The position numbers and the translations under genes are program-made. From NCBI RefSeq assembly GCF_032118995.1, contig NC_092650.1, positions 21,080,501 to 21,144,500 on the forward strand: a DNA stretch of 64,000 nt, given 5' to 3'. The notes under the pieces are model-generated. The model searched no databases, was not told where the DNA came from, and saw only the letters and a program-made list of their open reading frames with translations. The stretch comes from Asterias amurensis. Lineage: Eukaryota; Echinodermata; Asteroidea; Forcipulatida; Asteriidae. This document shows positions 24,201 to 30,857 of the stretch, piece after piece (position 1 is the first letter of the stretch; every line of letters begins with the position of its first letter).

Positions 24201-27200
24201 GAAAAACACTCTTGTCACACAAAGTTGTTTGCTTTCAGGCTTGATTTCGGGACCAATTTCAAATAATTTAGTGGAAAGTTACTTCTTTCTCGAAAACTAT
24301 GTTACTTCAGAGGGAACCGTTGATCACAATGTGTTATACTATCAACAGCTCTCCATTGCTTGTTACCAAGTATAAGTTTTTATGCTAACAATATTTTCGA
24401 GTAAATACCAATAGTGTCCATGAGGACGGTGTCAGTCTACACATATCCCCGGTCAGATCCGAAATTTGGACTGCCGCAGCGAAACAAAACAGCGAAACAA
24501 AATGGTCAGGGTGTGCATTGTCATGACGCAATAGGTCTGCGTCACAAAAGCGCACAATCATCAGGCGATGTTGATTCAACTATATTAAATTCAAACACAC
24601 TTTCATTCCGTACTTTATTTCAAAAAATATCGACAACTATTTGTACTACGGAGTAAAGCAAAAAGCATAATAAGTAACAGTAAACATAAGTGTAGTGGGG
24701 CCGTATATAAAGTTAGTATAACACATAAAATAGTTATTGGTATGTGTAATAAATGTCAAGGCGTATGTGTAATAAATGTCAAGGCGTACTAGACGCCCGA
24801 AACATAATGTCTCAAAATGTGTAGCCGCCATTTTAAACTCCATCTCTTCTGTCGCTTTTGTCATTTTTAGTCCATCATCTTCTTCCTTGGTAACTACGAA
24901 ACAACGACAACAACCCTTTGCTTCACCGCCTATTTATTGGCCACAAACCCAGAGGTACAGGAGCGCCTGATAGCTGAGATTGATGACGTCATCGGTGACC
25001 GAACAAAACTTACGTACCAAGACGTCTCTGACCTGACTTATTTGGATATGGTGTTACACGAAGCAATGCGAGTGTATCCGCCGGCCATCGAGTACGTAAA
25101 TCACAATGGTAGTATTTGGAACGCTAGGTGGCAGCACTAAGTCTGCTGCCATCTAGCGCCCCAAAGCCCCCTATTTATTTTAATAATGTTTGTCAGTGTG
25201 TCCTTTCCCAGCTTTTCACCCCAGTCTGTGTATCCCGGTTCAAGTCCCGCTCTAGACCGGGGTTGAACGTGGGACTTTGGAACGCTAGTTGGCAGCAGAC
25301 GTTAATTCCAGGTAAAATTCACGTATAGTGCTGTGCATGTGCACTTTACCGATACTAATGTTTTTGGTAAGTCTGCTGCCACCTCGTGTCCAAAAAGTCT
25401 CCCATTGGGATTAAATGCATGATATGATTGAGCGAATTTTCTGTTCTGTGGTATACGTGTTAGGTAAAGATTTACCATAGTTACATTCATTCAACACTTT
25501 GGACTCTTAATTTTCACTTTGAAGTTTGATCATTTTGTCAATGTCAAGTTTGTAGGTGATTTTATGATCTCAAGAACTGTGATTTATAAACAAATCAAAA
25601 CAAAAGCACGGTCTTATGAAGGGTAGGTTTTTTGTTTACGAATTCAAGTTTTTAAGCTTATAATTATTTTGAGTAATAACCAATAGTTTCCAATGCCTTC
25701 AAAGCTAAATATTGATTTAAAGGCAGTGGACACTATTGGTAATTACTCAAAATAATTATCAGAATAAAACCTTACTTGGTAACGAGTAATGGGGAGAGGT
25801 TGATAGTATAAAACATTGTGAGAAACGGCTCCCTTTGAAGGAACGTAGTTTTCGAGAAAGAAGTAATTTTTCACGAATTTGATTTCGAGACCTCTCGATA
25901 TTAAGCATCTAAAAGCACACTACTTCGTGTGACAGGGGTGTTTCTTCACACATTATTATCTCGCAAATTCGACGACCGATTGAGTTCAAATTTTCACAGG
26001 TTTGTTGTTTTGTGCATATGTTGAGGCACACCAAATGAGAAGACTGGTCTTTGACAAGAACCAATAGTGTCCACTGTCTTAAAATATTTAAAAAATGCCA
26101 TTCTATTCCCCCCGGCCAATTTAAAGGTACGACCGGATTTGTCAGTCTGACTGCGTCGTCAAGGGTGTGCAAATACCCAAAGGTATGCTGGTTGAAGTCC
26201 CGGTTTGGGTGGTTCACCACGATCCAGAGACATGGCCTGAACCCTACAAATTTGACCCTGAGCGGTAAGATATTTTTAATAATCCGTCTGTGCGGCCTGG
26301 GGCTACATTAAGTTCCGGGTGACATTTAGGTACAGGTTTGGGGCTACTTTTAGGTCAGGCGACTTTGGCTCGAGCTACATTTAAGGGCCGCACATCCGTC
26401 TGTCCCATTTTGTTTGGCATACCCTTTCGCATGGCGTATGTCTGCATGTAGGCTATGCAACGCAAACGGATAAGTCCAACATGGGCTATATATGGACAAA
26501 CCCCCAACAACACCATAACGTGTATGTTAGCTTCTATTTCAACTTCAAGCTTATTATTCTGATAAAGTGACTATTAAATGGGGAGTTTTAAAGAACATTT
26601 AGAAAAAAAGAAAAAAAAGTTATCAGGAAAGACAAACCTGACTGTGAGTGTTTGACAAGACTATGTGAGTTTTGCAAACACGTGTGGTGTAGACCCACTC
26701 ACCATGACGTGCTGATCCTGTTAGCCATATTCGGTCAAATGTACACAAGTTGAATTCCAAAAAGCCGCGCCAGGAGGTGTGTTCAGGGCCCAATTTCATG
26801 GCTCTGCTTACCTCCAAATTCTGCGCGTACGATCACAATTTCCCGCTTACGTGCAAGCGCCGAATTTCTGCGCAAGCCTTGTAAGCGTAGAATGCACAGT
26901 AACGGGGAGTACGCACGCGCAGAAGCCAAAATTCGGCGCTAACCCGCGAAATACGCTTGCCGTAAGCACAAAATTCCCTGCTTCCGTAAGCACCGATTCT
27001 GTGCTTACGGTAAGCAGAGCCATGATATTGGGCCCAGTTGTGCAAGGGGGTCAATGTTATATTTCCTGTGTTTTTGTTACAGTTGGGTACCCGAGAAGAG
27101 GGAGAAGATGCACGCAATGTCATGGATACCCTTTGGAGCAGGCCCGAGGAAATGTATCGGGTATCGCTTCGCCACAATGGAGATAACTGTTGTCATGGTC

Positions 27201-28490
27201 CGTATGCTGCAGAGGTTTCGCATAGAGACCTGCCAGAACACAGAGGTAAATTAGATTTGTTAGTCTTCATATTCAATGCATGTCATGGTCTTGGATCAAA
27301 CTGCTGTGTTAGCACTTCAGCGTCATTGTGTTTTGATTCAGTGTATGGATACATGTCGTAGATCCCCGTGACGTCACACTCTCGCAAAGCGCCCTCACAA
27401 GACAAAAGTGTGATAGTTTGATAGACTGGTTCCCTGTGGTGAGACGCTAGATGTGTAAGCTAATCATTGAACGACTGCTGCTGTGGGTGCATTAAACTTA
27501 TATGTGCGTTCGACCTCACTTTGTGGTTCAATTTTGCAAGTATGATATTGTGCGCGTCTCACTATACGCATGCGTCGCCCGAAAGGCACACCACTAAATG
27601 ACGCATGGGAACCTTGCTCCAAAAATGACGCAACCAATATTTATATGCCCTAATTGAACCCACGGCTTCGGCTTTGGATTCGGTTTCAGGCTCCGTCCTC
27701 TTGTCTGAAGCCCTGCTGAGCACGTACGCAAAGCACGCACAATATTGTCAAAACAACCGCGGGGCCAAGCTAGCCTGAGCCGAATCTGGAGCCGAAGCCA
27801 TGGTTTCGAAAAGACCTAAGTAGGTGATGAAAACGTTGGGTTCATTCTGTCGAAAGGTTGTGGTTGTATAAAAAGATTGTTTTTAAAAGGGAATCCGTAA
27901 AAGTGATAGTCTTGCAATTATGGGCGTGTCAATGATAAGCATATCTTTTTTTTAAAGGGACTGCCTAATCGACTCGCTTCTGTTTAATAAACTGTTCTGC
28001 AATCTTGTCGCTTATATTATGAACTTGTTGTATTTCCTTTGATCTATCTTGTGTCGGAGTAAGTTGTCATGTATTATGATCGTCTCTCCTTATGTTTCAT
28101 GTCTGTCTGTTTGTTTTGTTTCTTTGTCTGTCAGGCTGTTTTTATAAACGGCCCTATACTCTATTTAATACACTTATGTTTACTGTACTTAATGTTGCTT
28201 TGGCTTTACTCTGTTGTACATGTACCTGTCGATATTTTGTCACGGAAGTATGAAAAACATCGGTACTGAATTGACTTGACTCAGTCATAAAATGGGGATG
28301 GCATTATGCCTGTTATTTACTCATGTTAAAAATTGGACAATCTTAACGCCATAAGGAAATTGTTTAACGTTAATTGTTGTATTCTTTCTTCTTTTCTTGT
28401 TACCATTAGATCCCGCCGAATATTGGCAAACATGGACTGATTCTCCCAGAGAAAGGAATGACACTCCGATTTGTTAACAGGAATAAATAG
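9201..28490 (+). CDS. Cytochrome P450, CYP3 clan (CYP3A-like), complete 13-exon gene
   Basis: Haem-thiolate monooxygenase expected on the cytoplasmic face of the ER. Exons: 9201-9250, 14341-14434, 15578-15630, 16358-16454, 17397-17513, 19110-19201, 20299-20450, 21851-21981, 23571-23696, 24871-25091, 26127-26264, 27083-27245, 28410-28490. Every junction has GT..AG and compatible phase, giving 1515 nt = 504 residues, the usual CYP3 length. Visible landmarks are an N-terminal membrane anchor (2-16), a proline hinge GPPPLPLFGN (33-42), C-helix WKLMR (119-123), I-helix GNYETT (311-316, Thr315 conserved), ExxR EAMR (368-371), PERW (422-425) and the haem loop FGAGPRKCIG (441-450) with ligand Cys448. 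The sequence parallels vertebrate CYP3A throughout (LGLSGP-type start, VDFLQLM, SIIF, QIPKG, HHDP). Substrate cannot be read from sequence. Introns are packed with MITEs but no exon is damaged. It is adjacent to a paralogue (268-348). Confidence 0.96.
9283..9655 (+). mobile_element. Family A MITE in P450 intron 1
   Basis: Full-length copy: TTAAAGACCATGGACACTAT at the left, TCAATAGTGTTCACTGCCTA at the right, with the inner GAGGTCTCGAAATC-type hairpin. Confidence 0.8.
9885..10252 (+). mobile_element. Family A MITE, good full-length copy
   Basis: Left end TTAAAGGCAGTGGACACTAT and right end ATGTCCACTGCCTTTAA are inverted over about 28 bp, with TTAA at both edges. Confidence 0.85.
10475..10803. 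mobile_element. Family A derivative with two left arms
   Basis: The left 70 bp are the family A left arm in forward direction; the right two thirds are the same left arm and interior in reverse. The normal right arm is absent, so both ends are left arms. Confidence 0.65.
11083..11444 (-). mobile_element. Family A MITE, inverted
   Basis: It starts TTAAAGGCATTGGACACTGT, runs through ACTTGGTAACGAGTAA in reverse order, and ends TAGTGTCCTAGGTCTTTAA. Confidence 0.8.
11462..11904 (+). mobile_element. Family A MITE, diverged and with extra sequence
   Basis: It starts TTTTGGTAATTGTCAAATAC and ends TAGTGTCCCTCAGTGCCTTT; about 60 bp of unrelated sequence interrupts the left arm near 11495-11570. Confidence 0.65.
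11941..12420. mobile_element. Hairpin-bearing non-autonomous element R
   Basis: A perfect 28-bp stem (11941-11968 against 11975-12002) with a 6-bp loop opens the element. The GTCTGAAC motif and TTTAACTCA / TAACTTAGT motifs then recur to 12420. No coding capacity. Confidence 0.6.
12509..12720 (+). repeat. Degenerate direct repeats of GAAAGTTTGACGAACC units
   Basis: GAAAGTTTGACGAACC followed by GTGTCAT and ATTTTTGT occurs twice about 37 bp apart, and a GTGTCATTAATTTTTGT block occurs again at about 12673. Confidence 0.5.
13288..13402 (+). repeat. Dispersed repeat K, fragment
   Basis: It shares CCATCTTGA, CCCATTGATATCAAT and AAAATAGTCTGGTTCCTATT with the copy at 35338-35521. Confidence 0.65.
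13424..13492. repeat. Hairpin with a 15-bp perfect stem
   Basis: AAAGTGTAGATTCGT and ACGAATCTACACTTT are exact inverses around a 40-bp loop. Confidence 0.6.
13600..14067 (+). mobile_element. SINE with box-B head, interrupted by a MITE
   Basis: The head includes GTGGGTTCGAAACCCGG, a box-B-like Pol III element of tRNA type. The tail GCGCTATATAAAAATGTGTT followed by ATTATTA is a typical SINE/LINE-derived 3' end. A 156-bp MITE (13843-13998) and a poly-G run (13690-13704) lie inside it. Confidence 0.6.
13843..13998. mobile_element. MITE H with CCAGGGGT TIRs
   Basis: The left CCAGGGGTCAATTTCACAAA with GAGTTAGGACTA is mirrored by TAGTCTTAACTC and TTTGTGAAATCCACCCCTGG. It contains the inner palindrome TTAGGACTAGTCCTAA. 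Confidence 0.8.
14211..14234 (+). repeat. Poly-G tract of 24 in P450 intron 1
   Basis: An uninterrupted G24 run about 110 bp before the exon 2 acceptor. Similar runs occur at 13690-13704, 15334-15350 and 36107-36121. Confidence 0.9.
14341..14434 (+). CDS. P450 exon 2: basic stop-transfer and proline hinge
   Basis: Preceded by TTTTTCAG and followed by GTAAGT. Encodes residues 17-48 with KRR (21-23) and GPPPLPLFGN (33-42). Confidence 0.95.
14435..15154. other. P450 intron 2, first part: no assigned element
   Basis: AT-rich with short A and T runs; nothing recognised. Confidence 0.35.
15155..15322. mobile_element. Family G hairpin MITE, copy 2
   Basis: The left CCCTTTTCGAAACCACG and CTTTGGATTCGGCTTCAGG are mirrored by CCTGAGCCGAATCCAAAGCC and CCGTGGTTTCAAAAAGGG. 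Confidence 0.8.
15334..15350 (+). repeat. Poly-G tract of 17
   Basis: It directly follows the family G element in intron 2. Confidence 0.9.
15578..15630 (+). CDS. P450 exon 3: A-helix
   Basis: Acceptor CCAG, donor GTAAGA. Encodes GMHEAHQAWRNKYGKVYG (49-66, last codon split), matching the CYP3 KKYGKVWG segment. Confidence 0.95.
15995..16330 (+). mobile_element. Family A MITE, degraded, in intron 3
   Basis: It keeps GTTAATTGT, CCCAACATGCATAAAGTACC, GAGGGAGCAGTTTCTCACAA and CTATCAACAGCTC; both termini are eroded. It ends about 27 bp before exon 4. Confidence 0.65.
16358..16454 (+). CDS. P450 exon 4: beta-1 and B-helix
   Basis: Acceptor TTGACAG, donor GTGAGT. Encodes residues 67-98, including DLDMIEEVLVKKF, which parallels DPDMIKTVLVKE of CYP3A. 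Confidence 0.95.
16668..16889. mobile_element. MITE I, copy 1, in intron 4
   Basis: The left AGGTTTAGCTGCACGT is mirrored by the right ACGTGCTGGTGCAGCTAAAC. The interior is rich in GAACGTGAACG and GACGTC motifs. Confidence 0.75.
16934..17280. mobile_element. MITE I, copy 2, interrupted by hairpin element S
   Basis: Left GGTTTAGCTGCACGTTACG, right CACACGCAGCTTAACC. It shares the AACGTGAACGTGAACGTCA and CCCAAAGTG-GACGTCAC interior with copy 1 and holds element S at 17024-17174. Confidence 0.7.
17024..17174. mobile_element. Hairpin MITE S (CTAAATGTAGCC family)
   Basis: GCACCTAAATGTAGCCCGA on the left pairs with CGGGCTACATTTAGGTGC on the right; the whole 151 bp is an almost complete inverted repeat, with CCCCAAACATGTACC inside. 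A degraded relative lies at 26288-26392. Confidence 0.8.
17397..17513 (+). CDS. P450 exon 5: B-C loop and C-helix
   Basis: Acceptor CAAAAG; the donor is GTCAGC, weaker than consensus. Encodes residues 99-137 including GDRWKLMRSTIAPTFS, with Trp119 and Arg123 at the haem-propionate positions. Confidence 0.93.
17624..17660 (+). repeat. Short tandem repeat GATATTGGATACTT
   Basis: Two full units and one partial unit of the 14-bp motif in intron 5. Confidence 0.75.
18141..18575. mobile_element. Family E MITE with long TIRs, copy 1
   Basis: Two arms of roughly 200 bp are inverse copies (GTCCACAGATTTACATTAAA on the left, TTTAATGTAAATCTGTGGAC on the right). The right terminus is CATATTCCCTTTAA; the left TTAA has mutated. 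A full copy is at 48310-48738. Confidence 0.8.
18800..18990. repeat. Possible MITE with repeated TTTCACTCT motifs
   Basis: TTTTTCACTCT recurs with its inverse AGAGTGAAA and paired CACCACT/AGTGGTG blocks. Termini are unclear. Confidence 0.35.
19110..19201 (+). CDS. P450 exon 6: D-helix
   Basis: Acceptor TTCTTAAAG after a T-rich tract, donor GTAAGT. Encodes residues 138-168 (MADLVNDRAD...MEVSK, last codon split). Confidence 0.93.
19533..19894. mobile_element. Family B MITE, copy 1, in intron 6
   Basis: Left TTAAAGGAACACTATGCCTT with GGATCGGTTGAGTTGGTC, mirrored on the right by CGATCCAAGGCAACGTG and TTCCTTCAA. The centre is a near-perfect hairpin (GTCGGCCATTTATGGGAGTC and its inverse). Confidence 0.85.
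19891..20231 (-). mobile_element. Family P TTAA-ended MITE, copy 2
   Basis: It starts TCAAAGATGCTTTGTCAGAT and ends ATCTGACATAGCATCTTTAA. Its first four bases are also the last four of the family B element, so the two elements abut at one (mutated) TTAA. Confidence 0.8.
20299..20450 (+). CDS. P450 exon 7: E- and F-helix region
   Basis: Acceptor CCCGTAG, donor GTAAGT. Encodes residues 168-219, with FAIETGALCGYATKIDS equivalent to the CYP3A YSMDVITSTSFGVNIDS stretch. Confidence 0.95.
20477..20702. mobile_element. MITE T, copy 1, in intron 7
   Basis: The left GGCCCAATTTTAAAGAGCTG with CTAAACACAAA is mirrored by TTGTGTGCTTAGCAGCTCC and ATGAAATTTGGCC. A related element lies at 26786-27035. Confidence 0.75.
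20703..21085 (-). mobile_element. Family A MITE, inverted, diverged
   Basis: It abuts MITE T. It keeps GAGAAACGGCTCTGAAGTAA and GAGAGTACTGGTCTTTGATG and ends GTGTCAAGTGCCTTTAA. Confidence 0.7.
21152..21294. mobile_element. Family F repeat, complete inverted-repeat copy
   Basis: The left AATAGGAGACTTTTGGGACA and GGTGGCAGCAGAC are mirrored by ATGCTGCCACCTAGCGCC and CCAAAGTCTCCCATT. The right arm holds a 12/12 match to the CTCF core consensus on the minus strand. Confidence 0.75.
21323..21635. mobile_element. MITE with long TIRs next to exon 8
   Basis: Inverted arms of roughly 75-100 bp: AATAATAGTCTTCAGGAACG against GGTTCCTGGAGACTATTACT, and TTGCTGACATATGGCTGG against CCATATGTCAGCAAGTGACG. It ends about 215 bp before the exon 8 acceptor. 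Confidence 0.75.
21851..21981 (+). CDS. P450 exon 8: F-G loop and G-helix
   Basis: Acceptor TACCCACAG, donor GTAGGC. Encodes residues 219-262, a hydrophobic substrate-access region ending RRADPNQK. Confidence 0.93.
22219..22585 (+). mobile_element. Family A MITE in intron 8
   Basis: Left TTAAAGACAGTGGACACTAT, right AATAGTGTCCACTGCCTTCA. The central hairpin GATTTCGAGACCTCAA with TTGAGGTCTCGAAATC is a 16-bp perfect stem. Confidence 0.85.
22612..22772 (+). repeat. Dispersed repeat K, copy
   Basis: It shares TTCCAATAACAGTAATGAAT, CAGACTATTATTTTGTCCAG and CAAGATGGCCACC with the copy at 34524-34697. Confidence 0.7.
23018..23290 (+). repeat. Dispersed repeat O, copy 2 (uninterrupted)
   Basis: It carries AGAGCAAGCTAGTC, AACTCACTCCGCGG, CTCGATCCACTAAAGCTG and CGCCCAGGTAGTAGTGG; the homologue at 3370-3960 is split by a family C MITE. 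Confidence 0.65.
23571..23696 (+). CDS. P450 exon 9: H-helix and loop
   Basis: Acceptor TTTGTGTAG, donor GTAAAC. Encodes residues 263-304, EYVDFLQLMM...LTDDEVVAM, matching the VDFLQLM...LSDLELVAQ of CYP3A. Confidence 0.95.
23712..24010 (+). mobile_element. Family E MITE, diverged copy in intron 9
   Basis: It begins TTAAAGGGTTTGGGTATTTT 16 bp after the exon 9 donor and keeps AATGTCCACAGATCTGCATT; the far arm is degraded. Confidence 0.65.
24160..24421 (+). mobile_element. Family A MITE, 5'-truncated
   Basis: It runs from CAATTGGTCTTTGAAGTTGC to CCAATAGTGTCCATG; the left terminus is missing. Confidence 0.75.
24422..24870. other. End of P450 intron 9
   Basis: No mobile element assigned. A 23-bp unit (GTATGTGTAATAAATGTCAA plus GGC) is directly duplicated at about 24739-24786. 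Confidence 0.4.
24871..25091 (+). CDS. P450 exon 10: I-, J- and K-helices
   Basis: Acceptor CATTTTTAG. The donor GTACGT is chosen because it alone keeps frame with exon 11 across the split Glu378. Encodes SIIFFLGNYETTTT (305-318) and LHEAMRVYP with the ExxR pair Glu368/Arg371. Confidence 0.94.
25105..25180. repeat. Family F repeat, short copy beside exon 10
   Basis: Inverted pair GCTAGGTGGCAGCA (25123-25136) and TGCTGCCATCTAGC (25144-25157), starting only 14 bp after the exon 10 donor. Confidence 0.7.
25262..25402. mobile_element. Family F repeat, copy in intron 10
   Basis: GGGACTTTGGAACGCTAGTT with GGCAGCAGAC on the left, GTCTGCTGCCACC and AAAAAGTCTCCCATTGG on the right. Confidence 0.7.
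25648..25702 (+). repeat. Family A MITE, right-end fragment
   Basis: ATTATTTTGAGTAATAACCA then ATAGTTTCCAATGCCTTC, 15 bp before a full family A copy. Confidence 0.65.
25717..26082 (-). mobile_element. Family A MITE, inverted, in intron 10
   Basis: Starts TTAAAGGCAGTGGACACTAT, carries ACCTTACTTGGTAACGAGTA, ends AATAGTGTCCACTGTCTTAA. TTAA is kept at both edges. Confidence 0.85.
26127..26264 (+). CDS. P450 exon 11: beta region to PERW
   Basis: Acceptor TTTAAAG, donor GTAAGA. Encodes YDRICQSDCVVKG, the IPKG turn, HHDPETWPEPYKFDPER (378-424). Confidence 0.94.
26288..26392 (+). repeat. Element S, degraded copy in intron 11
   Basis: GGGGCTACATTAAG, CATTTAGGTACAGGTTTGGG and GAGCTACATTTAAGGGCCGC match one arm of the hairpin element at 17024-17174. 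Confidence 0.65.
26786..27035. mobile_element. MITE T-related element in intron 11
   Basis: Left GGGCCCAATTTCATGGCTCT with GCTTAC, right GTAAGCAGAGCCATGATATT with GGGCCC. It ends 47 bp before exon 12. The overlapping 135- and 114-codon open frames are artefacts of this GC-rich element. Confidence 0.75.
27083..27245 (+). CDS. P450 exon 12: haem-binding loop and L-helix
   Basis: Acceptor TTGTTACAG, donor GTAAAT. Encodes residues 424-478 with FGAGPRKCIG and the axial ligand Cys448. Confidence 0.97.
27246..27647. other. P450 intron 12, first part
   Basis: No element assigned. Confidence 0.3.
27648..27817. mobile_element. Family G hairpin MITE, copy 3
   Basis: CACGGCTTCGGCTTTGGATT on the left; CGAATCTGGAGCCGAAGCC with ATGGTTTCGAAAAG on the right; shared AATATTGTCAAAACAACC core. 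Confidence 0.75.
27818..28409. other. P450 intron 12, remainder
   Basis: AT-rich, no repeat or gene recognised before the exon 13 acceptor. Confidence 0.35.
28410..28490 (+). CDS. P450 exon 13: C-terminus and stop
   Basis: Acceptor ACCATTAG, stop TAG at 28488-28490. Encodes IPPNIGKHG...VNRNK. An AATAAA motif overlaps the last codons and another is at 28801; either could serve polyadenylation. Confidence 0.95.
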   Translation: MPPNIGKHGLILPEKGMTLRFVNRNK

Positions 28491-28863
28491 ATAAACATAT
28501 TAATAATTATAACATAATGATATCCACATAACACATTTTTAAACATTGTCGCTTGGCTATAGACCTTTCTTTTGTTGATAACAAACCACCTAGGTTGGCA
28601 TGGACGGCCGAATGTTATTATTGTAAAACACTCAATTGTATTAACAGGTGTTTTACCCAAATTCAACATTAATCTGTCGTAGAAATCATACCAGGAATGT
28701 TGCGTAATGCATTCTTCATTGATGTACGCGTTTAGACGCGCATAAGTTCAACAAATTATTATTATTACGGTTTGCCCTACAAGATGGCGTCTTTCATAAC
28801 AATAAAGGGGTTATTCAATACGGTCTATTGGGTTTCATAGCACTAGAGAACCCCAAGAGTCAT
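28491..28863. other. P450 3' flank
   Basis: Probable 3' UTR and downstream sequence; AATAAA at 28801-28806 is a candidate poly-A signal. Nothing else recognised. Confidence 0.4.
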
Positions 28864-29102
28864 TGGGTGCGTTCATTTAGCTTCCCTTGGTCGCTTGGTT
28901 CGAATAGCCTTGACGTCATTCCAGGGGCTCACCCGGGTCAGCCCCCAGTGCCCTGCTTGTGACGTGGGTCACTTGGGGGTGACCCGAGGTGCATGACTTC
29001 ACCACGAGAGGGCGAGTGTGATCGTTCGATTAGCTCTCGTTTAAGGGCTCACCCGAGTGAGCACAGCGGGGTCGACCCAGGGAAGCTTATCGAACGCACC
29101 CA
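28864..29102. mobile_element. MITE J, copy 1
   Basis: Left TGGGTGCGTTCATTTAGCTT, right AAGCTTATCGAACGCACCCA. The interior repeats GGCTCACCCG and GTCAGCCCC. A second copy is at 34811-35069. Confidence 0.8.
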
Positions 29103-29454
29103 TTATTAAAGCGGATGTGACGTAAGTAATGTGACATCATGACCATTGCAGGCTTTCGACTTCATGAACTCCGTTGATCTCATTTTTTTATTGAGCTTAA
29201 TAAAGTTAGATTACAGAAGTCACTCATGTATACTTTAAATTAGTATTCTTATTCGTTTTTTTAATTTTTAGTATAACCCCTTTTTTGTTATCTCTAGGTT
29301 TTAGGGTGAAGGGTTCTACACAATTTTGATGTACATTTCGGGCCCCGAAAATTGCCCAAGTTCTTAATCTTGGGTTTTTATTATAGCTGTTATTTTTGTC
29401 TTATTTATTAGAGAGTTTAGAGCTTTCACATTAGGTAGTCATAGGCTTATGCAT
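29103..29454. other. Unassigned AT-rich sequence
   Basis: Nothing recognised. Confidence 0.3.
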
Positions 29455-29552
29455 TTAAAAGCACTGGACACCTTTGGTAACTGTCAAAGAACAGTCGTCT
29501 CACTTGGTGTATATCAACATGAACATAATCCAATTTTCACAGGTTTGTTATT
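29455..29552 (+). repeat. Family A MITE, truncated left arm
   Basis: TTAAAAGCACTGGACACCTT and the left arm up to TATCAACATGAACATAA, followed by an inverted scrap (CAATTTTCACAGGTTTGTTA). It joins directly to the next copy. Confidence 0.7.
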
Positions 29553-29923
29553 TAAAGACACTGGACACTATTGGTAATTGACAAAGACAAGTGTATCTCA
29601 ACATATGCATAAAATAACAAACCTGTGAAAATTTGAGCTCGATTGGTCGTCGGAGTTGCGAGATAACTATGAAAAACCAACACCCTTGTCACACGAAGTT
29701 GTGTGCTTTCAGATGCTTGATTTCGAGACCTCAAATTTTAAATCTGAGGTCTCGAAATCAATTTCGTGGAAAATTACTTCTTTCTCTAAAACAACGTCAC
29801 TCCAGAGGGAGCCGTTTCTCACAATGTTTTATACCATCAACCTCTCCCCATTACTCGTTACCAAGTAAGGTTTTATGCTTAAAATTATTTTGAGTACTTA
29901 CCAACAGTTTCCACTGCCTTTAT
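29552..29923 (+). mobile_element. Family A MITE, full-length
   Basis: Left TTAAAGACACTGGACACTAT, right CAACAGTTTCCACTGCCTTT, with both arms and the central hairpin intact. Confidence 0.85.
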
Positions 29924-30180
29924 AATAACAAACTTGAGAAAATTGGACTCAAATGATCGTCGAAGTTGCGAAAGAATGTTGGAAGAAAAAATAAACCTTT
30001 TCGCACAAGTTGTGTACTTTCAGATGCACGATTTCGAGACCTCAGATGAGGTCTAAAAATCAATGCAAAATAGTGACAAAATACTTCCTTCTCAAAAACC
30101 TCAGAGGGAGCCGTTTCTCACAATGTTTTATATACAGCTTTCCATCGCTCTTTACCAATAGTGTCCATCAGTGCCTTTAA
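29924..30180 (+). mobile_element. Family A MITE, degraded, third in a row
   Basis: AATAACAAACTTGAGAAAAT to AATAGTGTCCATCAGTGCCT; the left terminus is absent. Three family A copies therefore lie in tandem. Confidence 0.75.
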
Positions 30181-30597
30181 CGTTACTTTGAATTTGGTAG
30201 CGAGTTGGATATGATTTAGTGTTTATGATTATTTTTACACAGGTTTAGTTAAGAGTTTTCATCAGTAATTGATAAGCTGTAATAAAAGCTAGGTGGAAGG
30301 TTAATCTAGCTGTACTTTTCTGCATTTGTATTTTATTCTTACAAAGGATTTTGTTTAAACAGTCTAGCTTTTTATCATGCATCAGGACCTATGAATGCAG
30401 GAGGAAATAACCCAACTATTAGCCGTGAAAACTTTAAATACGGGAGCAAAATATTTATGAATAGAATTGTTGTTGATGTCGAAACTAAAAGATCACGGCT
30501 TTGTTGCACGCAACGAATAGGGACAACAGCCATGTGGCTTTATATCAGAAATAATGTGTGCTGGGGTTACGAGTAAGATGGTTTGTATGGGTGTGTG

Positions 30598-30837
30598 TGA
30601 TCTCCGCCAACGAATAAACACTTTTTCAGTAGGGCGTTATAACGCCGTATAGGGCGTTATTACGCCCTAATAGGGCGTTATAACGCCGTAAAATAGGGCG
30701 TTATAACGCCGTAAAATAGGGCGTTATAACGCCGTAAAATAGGGCGTTATAACGCCGTAAAATAGGGCGTTATAACGCCCTAATTTATGGCGTTATAACG
30801 CCCTACTGAAAAAGTGTTTATTTGTTGGCGGAGATCA
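30598..30837. mobile_element. Hairpin element with palindromic minisatellite core
   Basis: A 49-bp TIR (TGATCTCCGCCAACGAATAA onward) is matched with one mismatch by the inverted right end. Between the arms the 14-bp palindrome GGCGTTATAACGCC starts at 30633, 30653 (one base changed), 30674, 30697, 30720, 30743, 30766 and 30789. The last six steps are exactly 23 bp or 23-bp units joined by GTAAAATA. Confidence 0.85.
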
Positions 30838-30857
30838 GCCACCGTAGATTTGTGTGT

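Noticed and set aside
26779..27186. 135-codon + and 114-codon - frames
   Set aside because: Both are produced by the GC-rich inverted-repeat MITE at 26786-27035; the true coding exon here is 27083-27245 in another frame.
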